A stretch of DNA of 64,000 bases from Atherix ibis. Its lineage: Eukaryota; Arthropoda; Insecta; Diptera; Athericidae. The DNA is taken from positions 88,667,270 through 88,731,269 of the forward strand of contig OY282607.1 in NCBI GenBank assembly GCA_958298945.1, given 5' to 3'. Both the position numbers and the translations under genes were made by a program. Every line of letters starts with the position of its first letter. Position 1 is the stretch's first letter. Below the pieces are notes generated by a model. It had not been told where the DNA came from. It did no database searches and saw only the letters and a list, made by a program, of their open reading frames with translations. Shown here piece after piece: positions 12,380 through 23,532 of the stretch.

Positions 12380-12870
12380 ACGATGACCTTCGTGGTATTA
12401 TTTAGTCGCCAAAAATCTTCTCAAAAATCTGGTCTGCTGCAAAAAACACACATTTTATCATAAACTCCTTCATTATGATCAGATAATATTATTTGTTAAC
12501 GGTTTGCCTCTCCGGAAAAAAAATCCAAGTGAAGAAGAACATGATAATCCAAGGAAGCAGTCATATTTTTATTTCGAGCAATTTTGCGGCTGCGTCGCGT
12601 TATTAAAGCGCTATTCCTAACCTTATAAATCGGTTTGTCTATCAAACTTATAAACCCACGCATCGTTACCCGTTATTATACGTTTCATGAAGCTAAATGC
12701 TCTTTTTTAATAAAATTCAGCTCCATAGGCAACAAGCTGTGTTGTAATGCGCTTCAAGTGTAAAACAACAACTTCAATGGTCCGAACAGATTTGTGAGAC
12801 ATGTTCAGATACTAGAAGAATAATTTTTTTGTAGCCATTATCTTTATTTTTTTAATATTTTTGGCAGTGG
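12380..12870 (-). mobile_element. highly decayed mariner relic
   Basis: On the minus strand, scattered pieces resemble a mariner transposase. There is an N-terminal fragment (MSHKSVRTIEVVVLHLKRI, about 12801-12745). The stretch KRIITGNDAWVYKFDRQT (about 12691-12638) matches the TGDESWVY region holding the first catalytic Asp. A following LDYHVLLHLDFF-like piece corresponds to the segment after it. Several frameshifts and stops interrupt it and no termini were found. The call rests mainly on the TGNDAWVY motif. Confidence 0.45.
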
Positions 12871-13057
12871 AGGATTGTTAAAGGTCGACTGGATTAAGAC
12901 AAGCCTTCAATCTCTCCTTGATCATATTTAAATGCTTCGAAACATTGCTTTGATTATATTTTAAAAGCAAAAAACTTATTCTTGAACAAATATTGAGCTC
13001 AAGATATTATAACGACAGCATAAATTTTTACTTCAACATTTTTTTTCACATTACCAG

Positions 13058-14249
13058 GTGTATAAGGTTAAATCCGCTGTTTTTTAGTCAAAAAAAAACA
13101 CATGTTGTTTTCATAGAAACCAAAAACAAATTTATTCAAAGTACTTGACCTCACCAGCTATACATTTTTACCTTCTCTCGGGCAATTTGTGGATACCACG
13201 CCAAAAAAATTCATTCTCTTTTGAGGCAAACCACTCATCAAGCCATTTTCGGACGTCTTCGTAAGAATCGAAGTGCTGCTCAGCGAGCGCGTGGCCCATC
13301 GACGAAAATAGGTGGTAGTCGGAAGGGGCCAGGTCTGGTGAATAAGCGGAGTGAGGTAGCACCTCCCAGTTGAGTGTCTCCAAGTAGTTTCGGACCATTT
13401 TTGACGTGTGCGATGGTGCGTTATCGTGGAGAAAATCAGCTTGTCATATCTTTGCTTATAATCCGTCCTTTTTTCACGCAGAGCACAGTGCAATTTGATC
13501 AGTTGTTGGTGGTAGCAGTGGGCATTGATAGTTTCACCAGGTTTCAACATCTCATAGTAGACGATACCCACCAAACGCACAGCATCGTTTTCCGTCCGAA
13601 GCATTTTGGTCTTGGGGCCGAGATCAACCCATGATTTTTTGCGTTTAGGATTCTCGAAAGAGCAAGATTTCGTATGTATTTTGGCGTCACTCCATCTGCC
13701 TATCGTTCAATTCATGCGACACCCAATTTCCGATCTTTTCACTTCCCCATGGCACGCAGACACATGGAAATGGCTGGCTGAGTAACACTCAATTGCTCCG
13801 CGAGCATTTTTTGCGATTGGGTATCGTCTACGTCCAAAAAAAACCCTGCAGTTGATGGTCCTCAACATTCCTAGGCCGATTTTCACGCTTCTTGTCCCAC
13901 AAGTCAAAATTGCCGTCCTTGAACCGACGACACCAATCTCGGCACGTTGTTTCCGATAAAGCACTGTCATCATAGGCCTCCATAAGCATTCGATGCGATT
14001 CGGCAGCCGATTTCTGCCAATTGAAGCAGAAAAGCAGAGCTTACCGTATATGCCCTTTTTCTGGCACAAAACTAGACATGATTACAAAAGGAAAAATGTA
14101 TGTTGTTGTACGAAATTGCTGACAGCGTGCACTGATTAATGTTGGCAGATGTCAAACTCATAAAAAAAGTATGGTGTGCCTATGGTAGCTTAATACGCTC
14201 ACTTACGCCATCTATGAATAAACAGTGGATTTAAGGTTATACACCTAGT
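13058..14249 (-). mobile_element. mariner element, irritans-like, decayed
   Basis: Matching inverted termini bound this element. The left end reads CCAGGTGTATAAGGTTAAAT, and the right end, read on the minus strand, starts CTAGGTGTATAACCTTAAAT. Both are followed by a CC(G/A)CTGTTT-like stretch. TA dinucleotides flank both ends (13056-13057 and 14250-14251). The transposase runs on the minus strand and is frameshifted. Apart from that the element is close to full length at about 1.19 kb. Confidence 0.88.
13158..14090 (-). pseudogene. mariner transposase pseudogene (irritans-like)
   Basis: The minus strand encodes a mariner transposase in several frames. The N-terminus begins near 14080 (MSSFVPEKG) and is frameshifted around 14040. 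A middle part carries the GETINAHCYHQQLIKL segment (about 13530). A C-terminal frame (13398-13158) reads MVRNYLETLNWEVLPH, SPDLAPSDYHLFSSMG and FASKENEFFWRGIHKLPERR. The SPDLAPSDY motif contains the third Asp of the DD34D triad, and the second lies just before the frameshift near 13420. At least two frameshifts and internal damage inactivate it. Confidence 0.82.
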
Positions 14250-14251
14250 AA

Positions 14252-15784
14252 AAATCGCAAAATACGCTTGAAATCGACTGACAAAACCAACAGCTGTTCA
14301 GAAACTATTTTAGTTGCCAGATAGCGTCAAAACTGTTTTTGACATTTCTGCACACTAGTACCAACTAAGTAAAAAAACAATTGGTCACAGTTCTTTCGGG
14401 GGCTTTTTAAATAAGTAATTCTGGATGCTTATTTTTGTGAGGCAAGCAAATTTGCAATTGTCTCCTTGGCGAAAGGGTCATAAAATAATTAAAATAAAAC
14501 TCAATAAAAGTTTGATTTAAACTGGAAAAATGTGTAATAAAGGAAAGTAAAATAAAAAGCAGAATCGATAATTCATCATTCTAGAGGTTATTAATAATTC
14601 AATAAATAGGATCGAAGAGTTAAGTTTTATTTTCTTTCAATATTATTGGGGGATAAATTTTTTATCCCCTAAAAAAATCAAAATAAATATATATAGTATG
14701 TGACAAAATTTTAGTAAATTAGATTTGACTAAAATATAAAAAAAAATAAACAGAAAAAAATTCACAAAAAAAATATAACAACCCTCCTTAAACTTTACTC
14801 TACCCTGCAATGCAATATTTTTTGTCGTTGTTGTTGGCATTTTGCTCTATCAACTTTTATATATGGCTTACTTGGATTTGTTTCCAGATGATAACGCACC
14901 ATTATTGTTCTATGGTTTAATTTTCAACCCCATTTGCTGGAAAAATGTTTCATTAAGTCATTTCACTCCATTCATTTTCGAAAAATAAGTTGAAATTTTG
15001 TCACCATTCACCCCCAACGATTTGGTTTTCCATAATTGCCGGACTCTAAAAATTCTACAGGATTTTCTGGTGTGGATTTCTTATCAAGTTGTTTAGGTTT
15101 TTCATGTTGAAGTGTTGCCACTTCGACGACCATTGATAATGGAGACTATTATCAATGCCAGTTGCCACAATATGATTGAAACGAATAGAAATGTGCTCAG
15201 GTCGCATATGTGTTCAAGTGAAAATGCGGTGCGAGAAAAAAAAATCTCAAAACAGTTCCTGCGGGTACGTGCAGAAAGCAAACAAATCACCAAAGTGTAA
15301 AATTTCCATAAATACCATATTATTCATCCGGACTCTGCGATATTTCAGAATATTTGAAAATTTTTGTGTGGCTACGTGTGTTTCGAACAGTTGGCATTTG
15401 AACATGTTATGAATATTTGGATGAAGATGAAAAATTCTATATTATCGGACGACAAGTGGTAAAAGCTGTTACAGAAATTAGTGTAAAATGTGGTTAAAAA
15501 TATTCAAATTGGAGTATGTGCATTTAGCAGGTAATGGTGCTAGCTGTAATTCCCTTTTTCGTATTAATATCCACTTTTCGAATCACCTATTTCAGGTTTC
15601 ACTTGGAAGGTATTCAGAATTGTGTAAGAAAGTTAATTAAAAAAAAAAGTGTTTTACGTTTACTAAAAGGAATTATTAAGTATACAGTAAACTATATGCA
15701 AGGTTTGAATTTTGCGGCATTTGTGCGGTTAAGTGTTACCAATAGAAAAAAAATACATTGCGGCAGCTGACAGTTCAGGGTTAT
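14252..15784. other. intergenic, nothing recognised
   Basis: This is AT-rich sequence with short open frames only. Frames around 15102-15412 on both strands lack motifs. No repeat or RNA signal was identified. Confidence 0.35.
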
Positions 15785-16370
15785 TAAAAATAGACCGCTA
15801 CACGAAAGAACATAATGCGTTTTCATTGTTGAGCAATATTTTCAAAATAATGAAGATTTGGCAGTTACAGTTTGCAATTTTTGTACAAAATATGGTCAGA
15901 ATAGTAATTTAACTTACTTAAATAAATATTGAAGTAGTTCATGAGACTGTTACAGAGGATCCAGGACATCATTTCGGTATCGTGGTTATGAACTGAACTA
16001 TTTGAGAAGCTCATTATAGCATATTCACACGAACGATTTACATTTTCATTCTTACAAATTTCAATTGATTCAAAAACCACACAGAACAAATAGGGTTTTT
16101 GAACAAATTCATCTTCAGCAGTGAGGCTCATTTGATGGCTTGGTTAATCGACAAAATTATCGCATTTGGGGTTCAGAAAATCCACGAGTGGTTATTGAGA
16201 AATAAATGCATCCACAACGTGTTTCAGTTCGGTGCTGACTCTTCTTCGAAAATGCAGCTAGTTAGGCAATTACAGTTAATTTGGGTCGCTAAGTGGTCGA
16301 CATGTGGTTTCAGCAAGACGGTGCCATATACCACACAGCCCTCGAAGCAATTCAATTACTGCATGTATAA
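15785..16370 (+). mobile_element. decayed Tc/mariner relic, DD41D-like
   Basis: Plus-strand fragments align in order with a transposase related to those at 341-1545 and 51650-52205. An N-terminal RYTKEH-like start (about 15799) is followed by a fragment reading LHFHSYKFQLIQKPH (about 16036), which matches the LHxHPYKIQLTQELKP region. Next come NKFIFSSEAHL (about 16099-16131), matching the IIFSDEAHF box, and a VNRQNYRIWGSENPRVV-like stretch. A WFQQDGAIYHTA-like segment lies at about 16300-16345. Frameshifts are frequent and the first catalytic Asp reads Ser. Termini were not found. Confidence 0.62.
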
Positions 16371-18266
16371 AATAATTTTTTGCGTTAAGTTTGGGACATC
16401 CTTTATATGCAATTATAAAAAATTATTGGTACAATAATTTTGTATTTTAAAAGGATAATATCGGATTGATTTTTGCTGAAATATTTTCAATTTGAAGAAA
16501 TTAAACAAAAAAAATTCTATCCAAAAAGTGAATCTAATGAAAATAAAAATATCTTTGAGTATATTTATATTTAATTGTTGTAGATTATCTTATGGGTGGA
16601 AAGTTGAAATTGATTTATTGAAAGAGAAAAATTCTTTAAAAAGAAAGAAAAAAACCGATTTAGGCTATGCAATTTTTTTAAGGATTTTTCTTCTGTTATA
16701 TTTGCATTTGATCGCCTATAAATAATGGCACAATACAATATTTATTATGAATTTTCGTCTACATGTATGCCAATGTAGCCTAGAATATATGTACAGTCGA
16801 ATGCCTTAGTATGTGTACATGAATAGTAAACATTTGCAAATATCCTGTCGCTCTCAGAAGTCAATTTAAAACGATTTTCATGGTTCGATGCTGTGCCAAC
16901 ACATTCTTCAACATCAGCCATGGAATTGTTGTCATACCAAATATATTATACATACCCCAAAGTATGTGTATGGCGTTCCCTTCTCCATCGTCATAGCATG
17001 TATGCCTGTTTATCCCAGTGCTTATATGCGTATTCTTCTCTGTACGAAAACTTTCCTGTAGAATATCCTTTTGGAGCTGAGGATCAGTTTAAATTTCAGT
17101 ATACGTTTGCTGTGGCCCAGAGCTCTGGAGTTCTCATGCATACGGGAATACATACATCTCGTTGCTGTAGAAAGCATCCCCATGAAAATTGAACCGATTG
17201 CACAAAGGAAGCACACATGTGTGAAAAATTAAGAACATTTCCATTTATTGTAAGAATTTCAGTTTTGTTCTCATCCACCCGTTAACCCTCATCCTTTTCG
17301 TTTTCTCTACCTCGCCGCTTCAGCCTATAATCCTTTTTAACATCGCTTATTGTATTTTATAACAGTATCGAATGAAACTTATTCTGAGATTTAGGTTGTA
17401 AAATTTGGAATGGATCCTTTCTTATAAAAAAAACTTTTTCTTTTTCTTTTTCTTTTGCCTATAGCACACCCCTTATTTTATAAAAGTTATATCACCCATA
17501 CGTACACATAATCGTTTCCTACGTAAACAACAAAGTAAAAAAATGGGACAAAAAAAAAATACCAAATAAATATAAAAAAATAACCTTTACATTTTACGAA
17601 TTTGATATGTCCTTGTAGGAGAACGCAAAAAGGGGGGTTACTTCAATAAATAAACATTTCGCTTATTTGAACTTCTTTAGAAAATTGATGGAAAAAATTG
17701 AATCTGTTCCATTTCGCGAGTATTTCTTTTGAGAGCATATATTTTTTTTTTCTCGATATTCTATAGTCTACAAATTTACTTATAATATACCTTTTTATAA
17801 AGAATTTTCTTTTCGATATTCTTGTGCAAATTGATATTTTATTATGAAATTTTTTCTTTAGTAAAGTCAATTTTTTTCCATTTAAATGCGAAATATGATA
17901 TTAACAATTGTGAGAATTTTATTATGAATTTGTATAATTGTTGTGTTTTTGGATTAATAAGTTTGAAATTATTATTAGTTATTATTATTATTGTGCATAA
18001 TATAAAAAAAAAATTAAAATTTTAAAAGAATATGTTCTATTCGATTTATGAAAATTTGAACGTGCCCTTATTCAAATCATCAAATCATAAACTATACTTT
18101 CTAAATAAATCAAAAAGGATTTATACGAATAAAATTATTGTTTTACTTTAGTAGTTATAGTTGAAGTACTACCACCCAACCCATTTAAGTATTTTGTTAT
18201 GTGGCAGGATTGTTTTTTGACTGTTGGAATTGGTGATTTTATTGAAAAATTAAATGAAATATTGTA
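16371..18266. other. intergenic; left member of a repeated block
   Basis: There is no gene. The block at about 17985-18118 (GTGCATAAT, A run, TTAAAATTTTAAAAG, CATAAACTATAC, TTTCTAAATAAATCAAAAA) recurs with about 40 extra bases at 19270-19449. The two lie on either side of the mariner remnant at 18267-18985. A CTTTTT run lies at about 17427-17455. Plus-strand frames at 16893-17192 have higher GC but no motif. Confidence 0.4.
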
Positions 18267-18985
18267 TGGTCGAAAAAGTTCTTAGCATTTTCCAACAGAT
18301 GGAGTTAAAAGCGAATTGAGTAAGACCGACATATCAGCAATCATAACATAGCTTTTAATTAAACATTCATTATCAACTCATTTTTCTCACATCATTTGTG
18401 AAAGGCTGGTTTCAAAAATAAATTCGATGTTTGGATGCCTTAATATTTGTGATACGCTGCTGAAACGCAATGAAATCGAAGCATTACTGAAGAAAATCAA
18501 AACCCGCGATGGAAAATGGGTAATATATGAGACCTCTTTCTTATTGAAAAGAGAGATAAATGATCATAAACAATTTCAAGGTCAGGCTTGACGGACAATG
18601 TGTGTATGGTGAGACTAGGACTTAATACTATATTGTAAGAAGCTTGAGAGATTATGGTCAAACTTGATGAACTGGAAGGGTGTCGTCTTCCTCCATGATA
18701 ACGCTTAAACATACTTTAATAAATCGCTAAAAATTAAGAGAGATTTTGCAGAATTCTTCATGGTACAAAGATGACTTTAAGAGGTGCCTGTAAAAAGTAC
18801 TTGATTCAGTTTTTTAACCAAAAATTACAGAAGTTCTTCTCTGATAGTCTTATAGCTCTGCCTGAAAAATGATAAAACATTATCGATAATAATGAAGAAT
18901 ATTTGATTTGAATAAATTGATTTTAACATACTGATTTAAGCGTGTCTATTTTAATCAACAAAAAAACCCACGAACTTTTTCGACT
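18267..18985 (+). mobile_element. mariner remnant, internally deleted
   Basis: Short inverted termini bound this 719-bp relic. The left end reads TGGTCGAAAAAGTTC, and the right end, on the minus strand, reads AGTCGAAAAAGTTCG. TA lies at 18265-18266 and 18986-18987. Plus-strand translation gives CDTLLKRNEIEALLKKIKTR followed by DGKWVIYE (about 18446-18530), which matches the mariner LLKRNEIDPFLKRIVTGDEKWV region. A VVFLHDNA-like second box follows at about 18687. The C-terminal FFNQKLQKFFSDSLIALPEK lies at about 18812-18870. The N-terminal third and the region of the third Asp are missing. Confidence 0.75.
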
Positions 18986-18987
18986 TA

Positions 18988-20443
18988 ACAATATTACTTA
19001 TAAATAATAGATTTTATTGCAATTACAATATATTTGCATTGATTGATTTGAGGGGTTAAGTTAGTACATTTTTTTTGGGTCTAAAGTAAACGGCCAGGTG
19101 GGAAAAGAATATCAATTGGGAACGGTAAACGAGTTGTGTGGGTAAAATTTTAAAATAAAAAAATGAAATTAATTATATAAAAGTATATCTTTAAAAAAAA
19201 AAACCATAACAATAACCTCAATTTTATTCACAATTTTATATTGTAGTTTTTTCTTGAAATACAATAGCTATTAATATTATTGTACATAATTTAAAAAAAA
19301 AAAGTTAAAATTTTAAAAGTATATGTTTTCCTTTACGTTTTGATCATTCAACTCTGTTCAGGCTAATGTACTCGATTTATGGAAAATTGGACTTGCCCAT
19401 ATTCAGATTTTCAAATCATAAACTAAAACTTCCTAAATAAATCAAAAATATAAAAAAAATGTTATATTGTATTAGGAGAATATATAGAATTTACTCTACA
19501 AAAAAAAATAGAATCCAGGAGAATGACATTAATGGAATACTACCATAGAACTTGTAATACTATCCAAAAACAAACTCTCATATCCATTTTGTAAATCTAA
19601 AGATAATAGGAACAAATATCTTCCATTTACATATTGACAAAAAGGATATGCATACATAAAAAAACATAAAAAAAATTTTAAAATAAAGAGTGCACATTCA
19701 GATCAAATTTCAAAAAATCAAAACAAATACTCTAAATCCTATCGTTATCGAATATATTTTACAAAAGGCTAAAAGCATGAAAAATTGCATATCAAATATG
19801 AAAAGTAACACTGTCAATATCGATTTAGAATTTGTTATTTGCTATTTTTGAATTTTTATCAAAAACTCTTGGAATAATCTTTTTTAATGTAGCAAATTTT
19901 TTAACCATTCGATATGGAAAAATGGAAACTAGGAATTGTTTATGAAATGATACTAGCAAAATGGGACAAATAGTTTTAAAAACAAAATAAGAAGACCATT
20001 TTTTTTAAAGTCATTTTTATATTGGTTTATATAAAATTGAAAAAAGAGAATAAGTTTTTATTCAAAGAAAAAATGCATGAAAATTTAATCTGTGCTGAAA
20101 AAATGCTTCTAAAAGTGAAAAAAGATATAATCGATATTTTTTGATCAGAGATACCTAGTTAGATTTAGTTGGAAAAATGAACTACCTTGCAAATAGACAA
20201 TTTTCTAATTAGTCGATATTCTGCAATCGTTGAAAATCTGAAAGGAAGCCCAGTAAACAAACTGAAACAAAATTTTACCAATTGACATAAATTTATATAT
20301 TTTATTGTACTATAAATTTTTTGATTTAAGAGTGCCTACGGATATTGTTAAACTTCTGAAATGGTTCCTTTATATTCAGTTGGTTAAATGGAATTCAATT
20401 AATAGTACTTCTGGGCCTGCATAAAATCTGACAACATGCGATA
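18988..20443. other. intergenic; right member of a repeated block
   Basis: No gene was seen. The block 19270-19449 repeats 17985-18118, as described for that stretch. The remainder is AT-rich sequence with no clear repeat structure. Confidence 0.4.
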
Positions 20444-20445
20444 TA

Positions 20446-21755
20446 CGCAGGTCGTTCAATAAGTCCTTACAAAAAGATGGAAAAAAACTGTTTTTTAAAA
20501 AAAAAAAATTTTATTTTTCAACATAATATCTTTTTAGCTCTATACACTTTTCCAACCGTTTATCCAAAATTTTTATCCCGTTCAAAAAATAGGATTTCGG
20601 AAGTTCTGCAAAATACTCATCCGTTTGAGAAATGACGTCCTCGTTGGAAGTGAACCATCGTCCGCCAAGCCATTTCTTCAGATTGGGGAAAAGAAAATAG
20701 TCACTCGGGGCCAAATCTGGTGAATAAGCGGGATGACGCAACAATTCCATTCTCAATTCCACAATTTTGGCCATGGAAACAGCGCAGGTGTGCACACGCG
20801 CATTGTCCTGATACAAGAGGATTTTTTTCTTCTTCAGATGGGGGCGTTTCTCTTTGATTTCCTCGCTCAACCATTGCAATAACGACGCGTAATACGCTTC
20901 TGTTATTGTTTTTCCTTTTTCCAACTAGTCGATAAAAATGATGCCCTGCGAATCCCAAAAGACCGTGGCCATCACCTTGCCGGCCGATGGCACAGTTTTT
21001 GCCTTCTTCGGAGCCCGTCCACCCTTGAAAATCCACTGTGATGACTGTCTCTTCGTTTCTGGAGTGTAGTAGTGTATCCAGGTTTCGTCCACAGTGACAT
21101 ATCGACGAAGGAATTCGGCAGGATTGCGATGAAAGAGTGCCAACATAGCCTCAGAGTCCACTGCACGATTGCGCTTATTCTCCTCTGAGAGCAAACGCGG
21201 CACCCATCTTGCCGAAATTTTTTTCACAGACAATTTTTCATGCAAAATTGAAGCGACTGTACCTTGTGATATGCCCGTGGCCTCAACTAATTCGCGCACT
21301 TTAATTCGCCGATCTTTCAAAATCAGATCGTGGATTTTGTCGATGATTACAGGAGTAGACACCTCAACTGGGCGTCCTGAACGATGTTCATCTTTTGTGG
21401 ATGAACAGCCACGTTTACATTCATTCACCCAATTGTAAACCATCACAAACACAGGTGCAGAAGTGCCATGAACTGCATCCAACTCGGCTTTGATTTCTTT
21501 CGGGCTTAAGCATTTCAAATGGAGATGTTTGATGACAGCCCTAAACTCGCTTTTTTCCATTGTTATGCACAAATAAATGTCGTTAACTTTAATCGACGAT
21601 AGAAATTGACCTACGCTATGGATCGAGCTGAAATTTTGATAGCTTTCCTGTCGATAATGCTACTTACAAAAAAAATCAATAATGCTACTTACATCTTTAC
21701 CGACACTACGAGCGCAATTTCTTGGATTTTCCAAACACTTATTGAACGACCCTCG
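20446..21755 (-). mobile_element. near-intact mariner (DD34D), copy D
   Basis: The 1310-bp element has inverted termini CGCAGGTCGTTCAATAAGTC (left) and, on the minus strand, CGAGGGTCGTTCAATAAGTG (right). TA flanks it at 20444-20445 and 21756-21757. The minus strand holds a transposase frame interrupted only by one TAG codon. The termini resemble those of the element at 36710-37982, which belongs to a sister subfamily. Confidence 0.93.
20511..21572 (-). pseudogene. mariner transposase with a single in-frame TAG
   Basis: About 353 codons run from an ATG near 21572 (or the MEKSEFRAVIK start at 21560, the usual mariner beginning) to the stop after YYVEK. The N-terminal helix-turn-helix half includes NWVNECKRG and GRPVEVSTP. 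The first catalytic Asp lies in VTVDETWIHYYTPETK, the second in YQDNARVHT and the third in SPDLAPSDYFLF. The last two are separated by 34 residues, the mariner DD34D spacing. The only break is a TAG at 20925-20927, between FID and LEKGKTI, where relatives have a codon for an aromatic residue. Length, triad and termini otherwise look functional. The same codon is TAG in the transposase at 36774-37979. Confidence 0.93.
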
Positions 21756-21757
21756 TA

Positions 21758-22059
21758 GCAGCGAGATTTACCATAAGCTACAAGATGAATCTGAAACTAT
21801 TACCAAAATGAAATGTGAGTAAATTATCCCCAAGTAGATTATAATTCCTTGAAATAAAAGTCCAAAGATTTTGATTATACGAGGTGAGAGAGAAAAGTAG
21901 TGAAACCAATTCTTTTTTTTATATTAAAAGTAAATCCCTACATCGGTGAAGGCATTTTATACACATATACTCTCATAGCAGTAGTGCAGTTCTTCGAATA
22001 GAATCGCTTTCAGCTCCTTGGATAGACTCCTTTGGATGCTTTCGACAGAATAATTTTTT
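21758..22059. other. possible mariner 3' end remnant
   Basis: The sequence TACGAGGTGAGAGAGAAAAG near 21878 resembles a mariner terminus. The adjoining minus strand (about 22050-21920) gives a few codons like the KELKAIP-type transposase C-terminus. Both resemblances are weak, and no second terminus exists. Confidence 0.25.
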
Positions 22060-23517
22060 TATTTAACGGAGCATACCTATCCACGTTAGATATAATATCA
22101 TGGGTCACCTATGACCATAGAAATTGGTATACGCCTAATCTGGGTGCAAAATCCTTTTCTGCAATGGCCAGCCCAGATGGTTGCACCTAATTTACTCAAT
22201 CCAACTTTCAACACCCAACTTTTAATTTCGACTTCCTTATTAACTTTTCTTTGTAGTCTATGCATGAGGCTATTAAACAGTCTATCAAATCCATTTATGC
22301 GATTTCAATGGTGCGTGCTGTAAGCCCGATCACTGCTCCCCTCGTTTTCACACTTTTGAGCTTGCATCTGGTTCTGCCATCCGACCACCTCTATCCCCCA
22401 CAGTTCCTAACATTCAGCAACAAGTTAAAAGCTAGTTTTTCTGACTGTTGGTAGCAAGGCCCAACGAAACCACTACTATAATCTGAAGTGATAGCACCTG
22501 GCATCCTAGTATTACTCACCTCCAAGACTGTGCCTACAATGTAGGTATTGAACCACAGCAACCACGTTTCAGCTAAATTATTCCTCATTCCTCTGAGAAG
22601 GCATAGAGTATTAGAACACTTTGGAGCACCCGATCCCTGTAGTACCAGTTTTGTTTGAAAAGTACTTCATTTACGGGTCCTGATATCCCCCAGCGGTAGT
22701 CCCAAGACTGTACCTGCCATACCTCAGCGGTAGTCCTAAGACTATACCTGCCATGTTGATACCAACTACAGTCACCCACATTTCAGCCAAAATCAGCTTA
22801 TCTTGGTCGGGCTGGGCGGACAAACCACCGTGGGGCTCCTGATCCCTGTGGTACCAGTTTTGTTTTGAAAAGTACTTGGTGCAGGGATCCCGCCATTTCT
22901 CAGCTCGAGTCCTAAGACTGCACCTGCAATGAAGATGACAACCACAGCTACCTGCGTTTCAGCCAAAAACTCCTCACCTTAGTCGGGCAGGGCGGACGAA
23001 CCACCGTGGGGCTCCTGATCCCTGTGGTACCAGTTTTGTTTTTAAAAGTACTTGGTCCAGGGATTCCGCTATTCCTCAGCTCCAGTGCTAAGACTATACC
23101 TGCCATGTAGATACCAACTACAGCCACCCACGTTTCAGCCAATAGCTCCTCAATTTGGTCGGGCAGGGCGGACGAACCGACGTGAGGCTTCTGATCCCTG
23201 TGGTGCCAGTTTTGTTTTGAAGAGTACTTAGGCCAGAGATCCCGCTATTCCTCAGCTCCAGTCGTAAGACTGTACCTGCAATATAAATGCCAACCACAAC
23301 TACCCCCGTTTCAGCCAAAAACGACTCAACTTGGTCGGGCACGGCGGACGAACCACCCTTGGTACCAGTTTGTTCTAGTTTTAAGAGTAGCTGGTAGGTA
23401 CTCTTTACTCAAAGAGCTACAGTAAAGAAACCTTGTAACTTCCTCAGCACTGATAGTCCGGATCAGAATCCTTTGATTCATCAAGACTCGTAGGCTTCTT
23501 CCTATATTTATCATAGT
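22060..23517. repeat. unclassified dispersed repeat, copy 2, with a 176-bp tandem array
   Basis: This shares the start GCATACCTA, an ATATCATGGGTCACCTA-type block, the AAGCTAGTT and GATAGCACC block, and the terminal CAAGACTCGTAG block with 3566-5190. The middle differs: it has no polypyrimidine tract. Four tandem units instead begin GATCCCTGT(A/G)GTACCAG or a close variant (22632, 22841, 23017, 23193), and a fifth is partial near 23358. Spacings are 209, 176 and 176 bases. The first unit is longer because of a 33-base internal duplication of CAGCGGTAGTCC(C/T)AAGACT. Minus-strand frames in each unit resemble one another only because the units do, and 176 is not a multiple of three. Confidence 0.75.
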
Positions 23518-23532
23518 TTAATCATTCCCCCA
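23518..23532. repeat. left 15-bp target-site duplication of LINE
   Basis: TTAATCATTCCCCCA occurs here and again at 24525-24539. The two copies exactly bracket the inverted LINE insertion. Confidence 0.85.

Noticed and set aside
20511..21572. Two separate adjacent genes at the TAG
   Set aside because: The two frames are the same frame of one transposase, interrupted by a single codon.
22391..23514. Repeated minus-strand frames (MAETWVAVVGIY-like) in the 176-bp array
   Set aside because: The unit length is not a multiple of three, so the frame changes between units. Similar short frames follow from the repeat itself.
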